Positions 1-6,221 of a stretch of DNA of 24,713 nucleotides are shown here, piece after piece. A program made the translations under genes and the position numbers. Numbering within the stretch: position 1 is the first letter of the stretch; each line of letters begins with the position of its first letter. This DNA is from Candidatus Dadabacteria bacterium. GTDB taxonomy: Bacteria; Desulfobacterota_D; UBA1144; Nemesobacterales; UBA2774. The DNA lies in assembly GCA_004356555.1 (NCBI GenBank), contig SMWY01000021.1:1-24713 (forward strand), read 5' to 3'. The notes beneath the pieces were generated by a model. That model was not told the DNA's origin, ran no database searches, and saw only the letters and a list, made by a program, of their open reading frames with translations.

Positions 1-1235
1 TCATCCCCCCGGAATGGACACCTGATCAGGGCTGGGGGGTGTTTTCAGGTAAATGGCGTACGGCAGGGGCATTAACTGGAAGCTGGGGTGGTTTAAGAGA
101 CAGACTCGCGAAACATGGGGTTCAGCTTATTACTGCCTATTTCGGTCAGTTAGCGGCTAATCCTGCTGGAGGAGAAAAGCAGGGCGAATCATGGAAAGGC
201 GATATCGGTACCAGCATATTCCTTGACTTGGAAAGGCTCCTTAATTGGAAAAGAGGTTATTTTATCGTGTCATTTTCTTATATAAATCCGGGTAAAAGTC
301 TTTCTCCTGACTTTATTGAAAATCAATTTCCAGTTCAGCTCCATACAGGTGACGAAGACGGTGCTGCACGTCTTGTACATCTGGCATTCGGACAACAGCT
401 TTTTGATAATAAAGCCGAGATAGTACTCGGACGGATTATAACAGGACATGACTTCGCGTCACTCAGGCTCGCATGCACGTCTATAAACCAGGCCATCTGC
501 ACTAACCCAATCGCAGCAATTCAAAGTATATCTTTTCCCACTAGTCCTTCGGCAGTATGGGGTGCAAGGTTAAAAGTTAAACCGGGAACCAACTGGTATG
601 GGCAAGTGGGTTCATACCTGGTATTTGAGGACTTCCGCGATCCTGATGATCACGGTTTTAATTTCTCAATCCCGAACGGATCGGGTGTGTTAACTTTAGG
701 GGAATTCGGCTACATTACAGGCAATTATCAAAATATACCGGGGCTGCCGGGCAAGTATAAGATAGGTGCCTATTACGATAGTGAGAGGCTTCAGGAATTG
801 TCTACCGACCGAAATGTCCGGGGTACTTGGGGCTTATATATTATGGGAGAGCAGATGCTCTACTCTGAAAACAGTGACTATTCCGAGGGGCTTTCGGCTT
901 TTTTGGCGTTAAGTTATGCTCCGGAGAACCGTAATAAAATTACTTTTATGTCTGCAGGTGGCCTTAGCTATCAAGGGGTATTGCCGAGCAGATCAGAGGA
1001 TATATTTGCATTTATTTTTGCATATGGATTATACAGCAACGACCTGGCAGAGTTCGAGCGCAATAACGATTTGCAAGTCCAGGACTATGAGATCATATTG
1101 GAGCTAAACTACAGGATACAGATTGCGCCATGGTTATTTTTCACACCGGATATTCAGGTCGTAATCAATCCTGACGGACGTAGCGACATTAATGATGCAC
1201 TTGTTATAGGATTTGGTGTTGGAACTGTGTTGTGA
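1..1235 (+). CDS. OprB-family carbohydrate-selective porin, 5' end outside window
   Basis: The reading frame is open from the left edge (first full codon at position 3) to the TGA at 1233-1235, so the gene is cut by the window. A GTG at 39 is only an internal valine. The first visible residues lead into LTGSWGGLRDRLAKHGVQL, which resembles the start of mature OprB porins just after the signal peptide, so only the signal peptide and a few residues are probably missing. The rest alternates short beta strands with Gly/Asp-rich turns, as expected for an outer-membrane barrel of about 400 residues. OprB proteins let sugars and other small solutes diffuse across the outer membrane. The substrate cannot be read here. 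No downstream partner is on the same strand nearby. Confidence 0.8.
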   Translation, partial: IPPEWTPDQGWGVFSGKWRTAGALTGSWGGLRDRLAKHGVQLITAYFGQLAANPAGGEKQGESWKGDIGTSIFLDLERLLNWKRGYFIVSFSYINPGKSLSPDFIENQFPVQLHTGDEDGAARLVHLAFGQQLFDNKAEIVLGRIITGHDFASLRLACTSINQAICTNPIAAIQSISFPTSPSAVWGARLKVKPGTNWYGQVGSYLVFEDFRDPDDHGFNFSIPNGSGVLTLGEFGYITGNYQNIPGLPGKYKIGAYYDSERLQELSTDRNVRGTWGLYIMGEQMLYSENSDYSEGLSAFLALSYAPENRNKITFMSAGGLSYQGVLPSRSEDIFAFIFAYGLYSNDLAEFERNNDLQVQDYEIILELNYRIQIAPWLFFTPDIQVVINPDGRSDINDALVIGFGVGTVL

Positions 1236-1264
1236 TGATGTAGAGAGTCTATAGAGTTACGAAA

Positions 1265-1573
1265 TCAATTGAACATTGCGTTTAGAACTACGAAAGCGAT
1301 AACAGAAGCAAAGCCCACAATAAGAGATGAATTGATTAAAAACCACAGGATATGAACCCACCTTTTCTTCGATTCACAAAGATAGTGATATAAAAAAGCC
1401 GTGACAAAAACTAATACTATCATTGGCAGCAGTGAGGATATCCATACAATCCAAAATATATACCTTTGCTCGTTAGAGTATCCGGTCATATACATTACAA
1501 TAAGAAGCGATAAAATGGATGCAATTACTGTATTGAGTAGACCGAAGATGAATGTGCGTTTTAGTTTTGTCAT
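1265..1573 (-). CDS. Small three-helix membrane protein, unknown function
   Basis: This 102-residue protein has three hydrophobic stretches, roughly residues 8-29, 36-62 and 75-100, joined by short polar loops (a YSNEQR loop and a CESKKRW loop). It should lie in the inner membrane. The ATG is preceded by AAGG about 6 bases upstream, with a second AAGGAG further up. It lies 41 bp downstream of the lipoprotein gene at 1615-2049 on the same strand and is probably co-transcribed with it. I do not recognise a family. A plus-strand frame overlapping it reads as low-complexity antisense and was not chosen, because the minus frame gives clear membrane helices and a ribosome binding site. Confidence 0.6.
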   Translation of the reverse strand: MTKLKRTFIFGLLNTVIASILSLLIVMYMTGYSNEQRYIFWIVWISSLLPMIVLVFVTAFLYHYLCESKKRWVHILWFLINSSLIVGFASVIAFVVLNAMFN

Positions 1574-1614
1574 TGGAACCTTAATCTTCTCCTTTTTGTT
1601 AGATGCTAAAGAAT

Positions 1615-2049
1615 TTATTCGTATAGTTCAAATGCCTCTGTTTTCCCGGGGGCAATATATTCAACAAGGATTGATTCTTGTCCCAGATCATTTCTTAGTT
1701 GCATCACTAAATTATTGATTTTCTCCTGGAACTTTTTCTTTGGCTCTTCCCAGCTGCAGCAGTTGATGATTGTAATAACAAGGCTTCTTTCCTTTTTGCC
1801 CTGATGAATCCCTGTTGATTCCTGCATAGTAGCGCCGTTAAAATGGTTAACTAAAATTTTTTCAACGTCTCCTACCTTGTATTCTCTTTGCAATCTCTTT
1901 GAACTAAGACTAATGTATAGGCGCGTAATAGCAGTATTGGTGCTTGAAGCGTCATTTGTTAGAGGAGGAGTTGCACAGGACTGTAAAATCAATATTGCGC
2001 TTAAAACTATTATTACAGCTAGTAGTAATGAAGGTAGTATTCTTCTCAT
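1615..2049 (-). CDS. Predicted lipoprotein, unknown function
   Basis: This 144-residue protein starts with MRR and a hydrophobic core ending in LILQSC, a good lipobox with the lipid-bearing cysteine at about residue 25. The mature part is mixed alpha/beta with a QGKKERSLVITIINCC strand and a later helix rich in Lys/Glu/Gln. It should be anchored in the membrane facing the periplasm. I recognise no family. It is the first gene of a two-gene minus-strand unit with the small membrane protein downstream. It diverges from the small plus-strand lipoprotein gene at 2153, so the roughly 100 bp between them probably carries promoters both ways. The ATG has no strong Shine-Dalgarno sequence. Confidence 0.65.
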   Translation of the reverse strand: MRRILPSLLLAVIIVLSAILILQSCATPPLTNDASSTNTAITRLYISLSSKRLQREYKVGDVEKILVNHFNGATMQESTGIHQGKKERSLVITIINCCSWEEPKKKFQEKINNLVMQLRNDLGQESILVEYIAPGKTEAFELYE

Positions 2050-2152
2050 GAGATTATTCTAAATTAATTTGGCCTCTGGTTGATATAACGTGTAAGATTA
2101 CCCAGCCAAGATTATACTTAATAAAAAGTTTTAATATTAGAGAGGGTGGAAA

Positions 2153-2377
2153 ATGAGAAATATTCTTTTGTTGCTAATAATTGGGCTATCAATCAGTGTT
2201 GGTTCATGCTCAGCATTATTTGCGCCAGCGGAGCCTACTGCGACAGATGAATTAGAGCCAAGGGTAGAGCCTGAGAGCTATGATTCCAGATATCCTCCTG
2301 AAATTGAAGAAGAAATCGAGTCTGATGAAGCACCTTTAGAGACGGAGGAAATGGAGCAGCAGCCGCTTTTTAAATAG
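2153..2377 (+). CDS. Small acidic lipoprotein, unknown function
   Basis: This 74-residue protein has a hydrophobic signal ending in SVGSC, a lipobox with the cysteine at residue 19. The mature part is only about 55 residues. It is dominated by Glu, Pro and Asp (for example PEIEEEIESDEAP) and is probably disordered. The GAGGGTGG just before the ATG is a convincing ribosome binding site. It is convergent with the glutaminyl cyclase gene, whose stop codon lies 18 bp downstream. No function can be inferred from sequence. An acidic surface lipoprotein that interacts with envelope proteins or cations would be a guess. Confidence 0.6.
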   Translation: MRNILLLLIIGLSISVGSCSALFAPAEPTATDELEPRVEPESYDSRYPPEIEEEIESDEAPLETEEMEQQPLFK

Positions 2378-2395
2378 AGGTTTTTATAAATCCCC

Positions 2396-3232
2396 CTAAT
2401 TTTTGGGCACGAGTTCTATCTCAAACATCTTTGGCCAGAGCTTCCCTGTCACAAATAGACTGCCTTTGTCAGAATTAAAGGCGATGCCGTTTAGAACATC
2501 GACCCGGTTCTTCTTATCCTCTTTGTTTAGGAGTCCACTAAGGTCGATCCACGCTGTGACGCGGCCGGTTTTTGGGTTTATCCTAGCTATCTTTTCGGTC
2601 CCCCATATATTTGCGTATATTTCACCGTTTATATATTCGAGTTCGTTTAACTTACTAACTTTTCCATTATCTCCATATACTTCTAATGTGCCGACTACTT
2701 TAAATGTATTTGGATCCATAAAATAGAGAACAGCACTGCCATCGCTAATAATTAGATATTTGCCGTCGTATGTGATTCCCCACCCTTGAGTTTGATAACT
2801 AAATTTCTTTATCAGCTTCAAAGTTTTCTTGTCATAGACAAAACCCGTTTTAGAACGCCAGGTTAGTTGAATTATCTTATTTTCGATTATTGCGATGCCT
2901 TCTCCAAAATAGTTGTCCGGCAATTCATGTGACTTGAGGGTCTTCCCTGTCTTAAGGTCGACTATTTTGACAGCTGAGCGCCCATTAAGCCCTGTACTTT
3001 CATATAGGACTCCCTTATCAAAAATGAGTCCTTGGGTGAAGGAGTTTGTGTTGTGAGGATAGGTGTTTACTATTTTGTAACCAAAAACCGGGGTATCGAT
3101 CTTTTCATTAGCATAGGAAGAATTTGTAAATGCTACCAGGTAGTCGGAATGCCAAAATGAGAAGCAAATGACTAATCCTAATATTACAGTAGAACATTTG
3201 AGAGATCTGATCAAAGTTGTAGAAAATTTCAT
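2396..3232 (-). CDS. Glutaminyl-peptide cyclotransferase, plant-type beta-propeller family
   Basis: It is predicted to cyclise N-terminal glutamine of peptides to pyroglutamate, in the periplasm. The 278-residue product has a signal peptide (hydrophobic segment at about 14-35) and the series of short motifs of the plant/bacterial family (Pfam Glu_cyclase_2): PHNTNSFTQGL (59-69), YESTGLNGRSAV (77-88), FGEG (109-112), LTWR (123-126), then GWGITYDGKYLI, LNELEYING, NIWGTEKIARI, LNGIAF and FVTGKLWPKMFEI. The Glu of YEST (residue 78) corresponds to the glutamate implicated in catalysis in the papaya and Xanthomonas enzymes. The frame also opens at a GTG at 3241. I prefer the ATG at 3232, which has GAAG a few bases upstream. 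The gene is monocistronic and diverges from the AI-2E gene. Confidence 0.85.
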   Translation of the reverse strand: MKFSTTLIRSLKCSTVILGLVICFSFWHSDYLVAFTNSSYANEKIDTPVFGYKIVNTYPHNTNSFTQGLIFDKGVLYESTGLNGRSAVKIVDLKTGKTLKSHELPDNYFGEGIAIIENKIIQLTWRSKTGFVYDKKTLKLIKKFSYQTQGWGITYDGKYLIISDGSAVLYFMDPNTFKVVGTLEVYGDNGKVSKLNELEYINGEIYANIWGTEKIARINPKTGRVTAWIDLSGLLNKEDKKNRVDVLNGIAFNSDKGSLFVTGKLWPKMFEIELVPKN

Positions 3233-3291
3233 AATCTTCACGTCGTAATTAGAAAATACGAAAAATTAGTATTCATATAATAGCCTAACTC

Positions 3292-3325
3292 TGTCAAAAT
3301 TTCCTTATTTAGTGTAAATTAGGAA
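3292..3325. promoter_or_regulatory. 25-bp near-perfect palindrome beside a minus-strand -35 box
   Basis: TTCCTTATTTA-GTG-TAAATTAGGAA (3301-3325) pairs in 10 of 11 arm positions. It lies in the 137 bp between two divergent genes. Immediately beside it on the minus strand is TTGACA (3292-3297), with AATACT 18 bp further as a candidate -10, which would drive the glutaminyl cyclase gene. The palindrome would then sit just upstream of that -35 element and upstream of the AI-2E gene on the other side, a typical place for a regulator site. It does not match the ATTTTTAG-type boxes at 4554 and 5485. Confidence 0.4.
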
Positions 3326-3369
3326 GTGGTACGGGGGAAATTCATAAACCTTTCTTTAGGGGATTCTAA

Positions 3370-4434
3370 GTGCATAGGAAACAGGTATTTTCCTGGTTTT
3401 TCATAGCGATATTTCTCTTGCTCATATATATTTTCTATCAAATACTGAGCCCGTTTATCCTTGCACTTTTTTGGGGTGCTGTAATTACACTTACTCTATA
3501 CCCTGTACACAAACGACTTACTAAACTATTGAGAAACCGAAAGAGTATATCGGCTCTAATAATGACTGTAGTTGCAACATTCCTTGTAATATTGCCCCTT
3601 GTGTTTATTTCGGCTACCGTCGCTGTGGATATGTTTGATATTTACCAAGGGCTTACTGATAATCTCGAAGTCTCGGAATTGAAATCAAAACTAGAAAAGT
3701 TAAAGGGCCTAGTTCCGGTCACAGTGTTAGAAGAATTAGAGAAGAGGCTTCAAATAGGGGAGCTAAATATTCACCAGATGGCTGTTAAGGGCTTAGGATC
3801 TGTTAGCGGTTATGTAATTAACGAGGTTCAATCAGCTGCAACAAATCTTACTGGTCTTCTTATTAACTTTGGTATGATGATATTTGCATTATTTTTCTTT
3901 TTCCGTGATGGCGATGGTATGCTGGAACGCATCAAATATTTAATTCCTATGAAAGACGAGCAAAAGGACGAAATTTTTAAGAAATTTTATGACACTCTGA
4001 ATGCTGTTATTTTAGGAGTTATGGTTACGGCAGCTATTCAAGGTATACTCCAAGGGCTTTTTTTCTGGATATTAGGGATCTCCTATTCAGTGTTAGGTGG
4101 AGTTCTTACTTTTGTATTCGCTCTTATTCCGATAGCTGGAGCTGTAATAGTATGGCTTCCTGTCGGGTTATATCTCGTTTTTACCGGTAGTATTTATACT
4201 GGAATAGCAGTACTTATTTTTGGTGGACTGGTAGTAAGTTCTGTTGATAATTTCCTTAAACCGATGATTATCGGGGGCAAGGTTAAACTTTCGACCCTTT
4301 TTCTGGTTCTAACAATTTTTGGAAGCTTATCTGTTTTCGGATTTACCGGAATAATCATAGGCCCTATTCTCTTAGCTATTTTTATGAGTTTTATAGATAT
4401 TTATAAGAGTGAATATCTGGAGTCTTCTGATTAA
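3370..4434 (+). CDS. AI-2E family transporter (TqsA/PerM-like membrane protein)
   Basis: The 354-residue product has the layout of the AI-2E/UPF0118 family. There are two closely spaced N-terminal helices (about 8-55), a third helix (about 60-85), a soluble helical region (about 90-160), then helices containing FALFFFFRDGDGML and a C-terminal set with a conserved VDNFLKPMIIGGKVKLSTL segment. Family members export small molecules such as autoinducer-2 or act as cation/H+ antiporters. The substrate here is unknown. The start is GTG at 3370, supported by AGGGGA seven bases upstream. There is no close co-directional neighbour: the next gene begins about 210 bp downstream behind its own promoter. 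Confidence 0.85.
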   Translation: MHRKQVFSWFFIAIFLLLIYIFYQILSPFILALFWGAVITLTLYPVHKRLTKLLRNRKSISALIMTVVATFLVILPLVFISATVAVDMFDIYQGLTDNLEVSELKSKLEKLKGLVPVTVLEELEKRLQIGELNIHQMAVKGLGSVSGYVINEVQSAATNLTGLLINFGMMIFALFFFFRDGDGMLERIKYLIPMKDEQKDEIFKKFYDTLNAVILGVMVTAAIQGILQGLFFWILGISYSVLGGVLTFVFALIPIAGAVIVWLPVGLYLVFTGSIYTGIAVLIFGGLVVSSVDNFLKPMIIGGKVKLSTLFLVLTIFGSLSVFGFTGIIIGPILLAIFMSFIDIYKSEYLESSD

Positions 4435-4528
4435 GAATTTATTTCTGGAAACCAACTGAGAATTATAAATCCTTTCTAATTGATTTAAGTTTCTGAATTA
4501 CAATTGCACAATAATTAGTGGAGAAAAT

Positions 4529-4557
4529 TTGACAAATTTTTGTATGTAAGATAATTT
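4529..4557 (+). promoter_or_regulatory. Sigma70-type promoter of the outer-membrane barrel gene
   Basis: TTGACA (4529-4534), a 17-bp spacer and TAATTT (4552-4557) form a good promoter. Transcription would start near 4564, leaving a leader of about 80 bases before the ATG at 4647. The -10 element is overlapped by the palindromic box at 4554-4575. Confidence 0.65.
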
Positions 4558-4575
4558 TTAGCACAGTCTAAAAAT
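4554..4575. promoter_or_regulatory. Putative DtxR/MntR-family operator, copy 1
   Basis: ATTTTTAG-CACAGT-CTAAAAAT is a perfect inverted repeat with 8-bp arms. It overlaps the -10 element and transcription start of the barrel gene promoter. The left arm and the GTCTAAA core recur at the same place in the promoter of the DtxR-family gene at 5485. This supports one repressor acting on both. Confidence 0.6.
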
Positions 4576-4586
4576 ACAATTTAACT

Positions 4587-4626
4587 ATACTAAAGATAAA
4601 TATTGATATCACGCTCTCTTTAGTAT
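4587..4626 (+). promoter_or_regulatory. Hairpin in the 5' leader of the barrel gene
   Basis: ATACTAAAGA (4587-4596) and TCTTTAGTAT (4617-4626) form a perfect 10-bp stem with a 20-base loop. The stem ends 6 bases before the GGAGG ribosome binding site (4633-4637). It could modulate translation or mRNA stability, or be a second protein-binding palindrome. Its arms contain the same CTAAA and TTTAG words as the putative operator, in opposite order. There is no U-run, so it is not a standard terminator. Confidence 0.45.
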
Positions 4627-4646
4627 GCATTTGGAGGTTGAGAGTG

Positions 4647-5447
4647 ATGAAGGAGTTTCTCAAAAGAAATATGTGTTCAGTAGCAAAAGTATTCATGCCA
4701 ATATTTGTTCTAGTGCTTTTATTGTCCGGTACAACCAATGTTTTTGGAGTTGGTGGGATTTCGAATTCAAAAGTTATCGTTCCCAGTACTGATACAGTAC
4801 CAAAAAAACATGTTGAATTTGAACCATTTTTCTCATTTGAGTTTGTAGATGATAGGGATAACACGTTCAGACTGGGTGGCGGGGCGAGGCTAACATTAGG
4901 AGTGCTTAATAACTTGGAGCTTGGCGTAAATATCAATTATCTCAATCATGAAAATTCTGATTTAATAGATACAGTTAATGATTTTGGTGATATAGAGGCG
5001 GGTCTTAAATTCAGATTTTTGGATCAAGGTGAAAAATATCCTTTCTCTTTGGCTTATCAGGGAGGAGTTTCTTTCCCTACGAGTGGAGGGGATGCTCCTT
5101 GGTTTATTGAGCTCGGAGGACTTATATTAACAAAGAACTTCTCCGAAGAGTTATCAATGGATGCAGATTTTGTATTTGGAATAGTTGAAGATGACGGATG
5201 GAACTTTATTTCCAATATTGGATTTGGATATTACCTAGTTTCGTGGTTTCAAGCTGTAATTGAGGGTGCTTACGCATATGAAGATACAGACGGCGAAGAG
5301 AGTATACAGGTTGTTAATATAACTCCCGGGTTTACATCACCGGTGACCGACTGGTTTACGATTATAGTTGGGGTTACGCCTGATATTTATAGTAAGAACA
5401 CGGAAAAGGAAGTTGTTATTACTACTGCCTTCACCTTTCTTTTCTAA
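4647..5447 (+). CDS. Outer-membrane beta-barrel protein
   Basis: The 266-residue product has a basic N-terminus and a hydrophobic signal peptide (about residues 11-33). After it comes a run of amphipathic strands with Gly/aromatic patterns (RLGGGARLTLGVLNNLELGVNINY; WFIELGGLILTKNFSEELSMDADFVFGIV) and a C-terminus ending FTFLF, the terminal aromatic typical of barrels inserted by BamA. It resembles the loosely defined transporter family often labelled phenol MetA-type, but that label implies no real function. The frame opens at a TTG at 4638 directly behind GGAGG. The ATG at 4647 is spaced correctly (9 bases) from GGAGG and is chosen. The promoter carries the same palindromic box as the neighbouring metalloregulator gene, so the barrel is probably a target of that regulator and may pass a metal or metal complex through the outer membrane. 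Confidence 0.7.
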   Translation: MKEFLKRNMCSVAKVFMPIFVLVLLLSGTTNVFGVGGISNSKVIVPSTDTVPKKHVEFEPFFSFEFVDDRDNTFRLGGGARLTLGVLNNLELGVNINYLNHENSDLIDTVNDFGDIEAGLKFRFLDQGEKYPFSLAYQGGVSFPTSGGDAPWFIELGGLILTKNFSEELSMDADFVFGIVEDDGWNFISNIGFGYYLVSWFQAVIEGAYAYEDTDGEESIQVVNITPGFTSPVTDWFTIIVGVTPDIYSKNTEKEVVITTAFTFLF

Positions 5448-5457
5448 TGTTTTTTAC

Positions 5458-5486
5458 TTGACAGGTTGTTGTATAGACAATATCAT
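5458..5486 (+). promoter_or_regulatory. Sigma70-type promoter of the metalloregulator operon
   Basis: TTGACA (5458-5463), a 17-bp spacer and TATCAT (5481-5486) form a near-consensus promoter. It lies 38 bp before the DtxR-family ATG and has the same architecture as the promoter at 4529. It is expected to drive the five-gene unit to 10709. Confidence 0.7.
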
Positions 5487-5504
5487 TTTTAGATAGGTCT
5501 AAAT
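5485..5504. promoter_or_regulatory. Putative DtxR/MntR-family operator, copy 2
   Basis: ATTTTTAG-ATAGGT-CTAAA(TT) shares its whole left arm and the GTCTAAA core with the palindrome at 4554. The outer right arm is degenerate. It overlaps the -10 element and start site of the regulator's own promoter, so binding would give autorepression. That is a common arrangement for this family. Confidence 0.6.
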
Positions 5505-5523
5505 TCTATTTAGGAGATTTGAA

Positions 5524-6201
5524 ATGTATACAGAATCTATAGAAGATTACTTAAAAGCAATTTATGAAATACAAAAAGAGCAGGGGAAGGTATCAACTAA
5601 TTCGCTTTCTGAAAAATTAAATGTTGCGCCGGCATCTGTTACGAGCATGATAAAAAAACTTTCTGAGAAAAAACTCATTACACACAAGCGCTACCAGGGT
5701 GTAAAACTTACTAAAGCCGGGCAGATGATTTCGCTTGAGGTAATCAGGCACCATCGTTTGATTGAGCTATACCTGGCGGAAGCCCTTGGTGTGCCTTGGG
5801 ACCAGGTGCATGAGGAAGCTGAAAAGTGGGAACATGTATTGTCAGAAGATCTTGAAGATCGCATGGACGCCGTTCTCGGTCATCCGACTAGAGACCCTCA
5901 CGGCTCTCCTATTCCAAGCCGTGACGGTACGATCACTGAACTTGATTCTGTTCCATTGGCTGATCTAAGGCCCGGTCAGAGTGCGGTAGTGGTTGAAGTG
6001 AGTGATCATGATCCTGATCTTCTAAGATATGTTGGCAAAATGGGACTATATCCCAAGACAAAACTTAAAGTACTTTCAATTGAACCTTTTAACGGTCCAA
6101 TAAAGATAGAGGTTGAAGATTCAGAGCATGTTTTAGGCTCGGGAGCAGCTCAGTACGTTTTTGTTACTGAGGTTGAATTATCCCAGTCTGAAATGACTTA
6201 G
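5524..6201 (+). CDS. DtxR/MntR-family metal-dependent transcriptional repressor
   Basis: The 225-residue product has a winged helix-turn-helix (about 1-65, helix pair around STNSLSEKLNVAPASVTSMIKKL), a metal-binding and dimerisation domain (about 70-135) and a C-terminal FeoA/SH3-like domain (about 145-218). By alignment to DtxR the ancillary-site ligands are all present (His77, Glu81, His96). The primary site has Asp8, Glu100, Glu103 and His104. Glu replaces the Cys102 of DtxR and Asp replaces Met10, as in manganese-responsive MntR, but MntR Glu11 is Lys11 here. Such proteins bind Fe(II) or Mn(II) and then repress uptake genes. The ATG follows AGGAGA. The next gene starts 20 bp downstream, so the regulator leads the operon. 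Whether the metal is Mn or Fe cannot be settled from sequence. Confidence 0.9.
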   Translation: MYTESIEDYLKAIYEIQKEQGKVSTNSLSEKLNVAPASVTSMIKKLSEKKLITHKRYQGVKLTKAGQMISLEVIRHHRLIELYLAEALGVPWDQVHEEAEKWEHVLSEDLEDRMDAVLGHPTRDPHGSPIPSRDGTITELDSVPLADLRPGQSAVVVEVSDHDPDLLRYVGKMGLYPKTKLKVLSIEPFNGPIKIEVEDSEHVLGSGAAQYVFVTEVELSQSEMT

Positions 6202-6221
6202 TTTGAGAATAAAGAGGAATT

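Noticed and set aside
39..41. GTG as the start of the OprB-like porin
   Set aside because: The frame is open to the window edge and the conserved mature N-terminus follows, so the start lies upstream of the window.
1401..1718. Plus-strand frame overlapping two minus-strand genes
   Set aside because: The minus-strand frames give a lipobox protein and a three-helix membrane protein with a ribosome binding site. This frame has neither.
3356..3370. TTTAG-GGGATT-CTAAG resembling the 4554/5485 box
   Set aside because: Only the inner five bases match on one side. It overlaps the AI-2E ribosome binding site and start codon instead of a promoter, so the match is likely chance.
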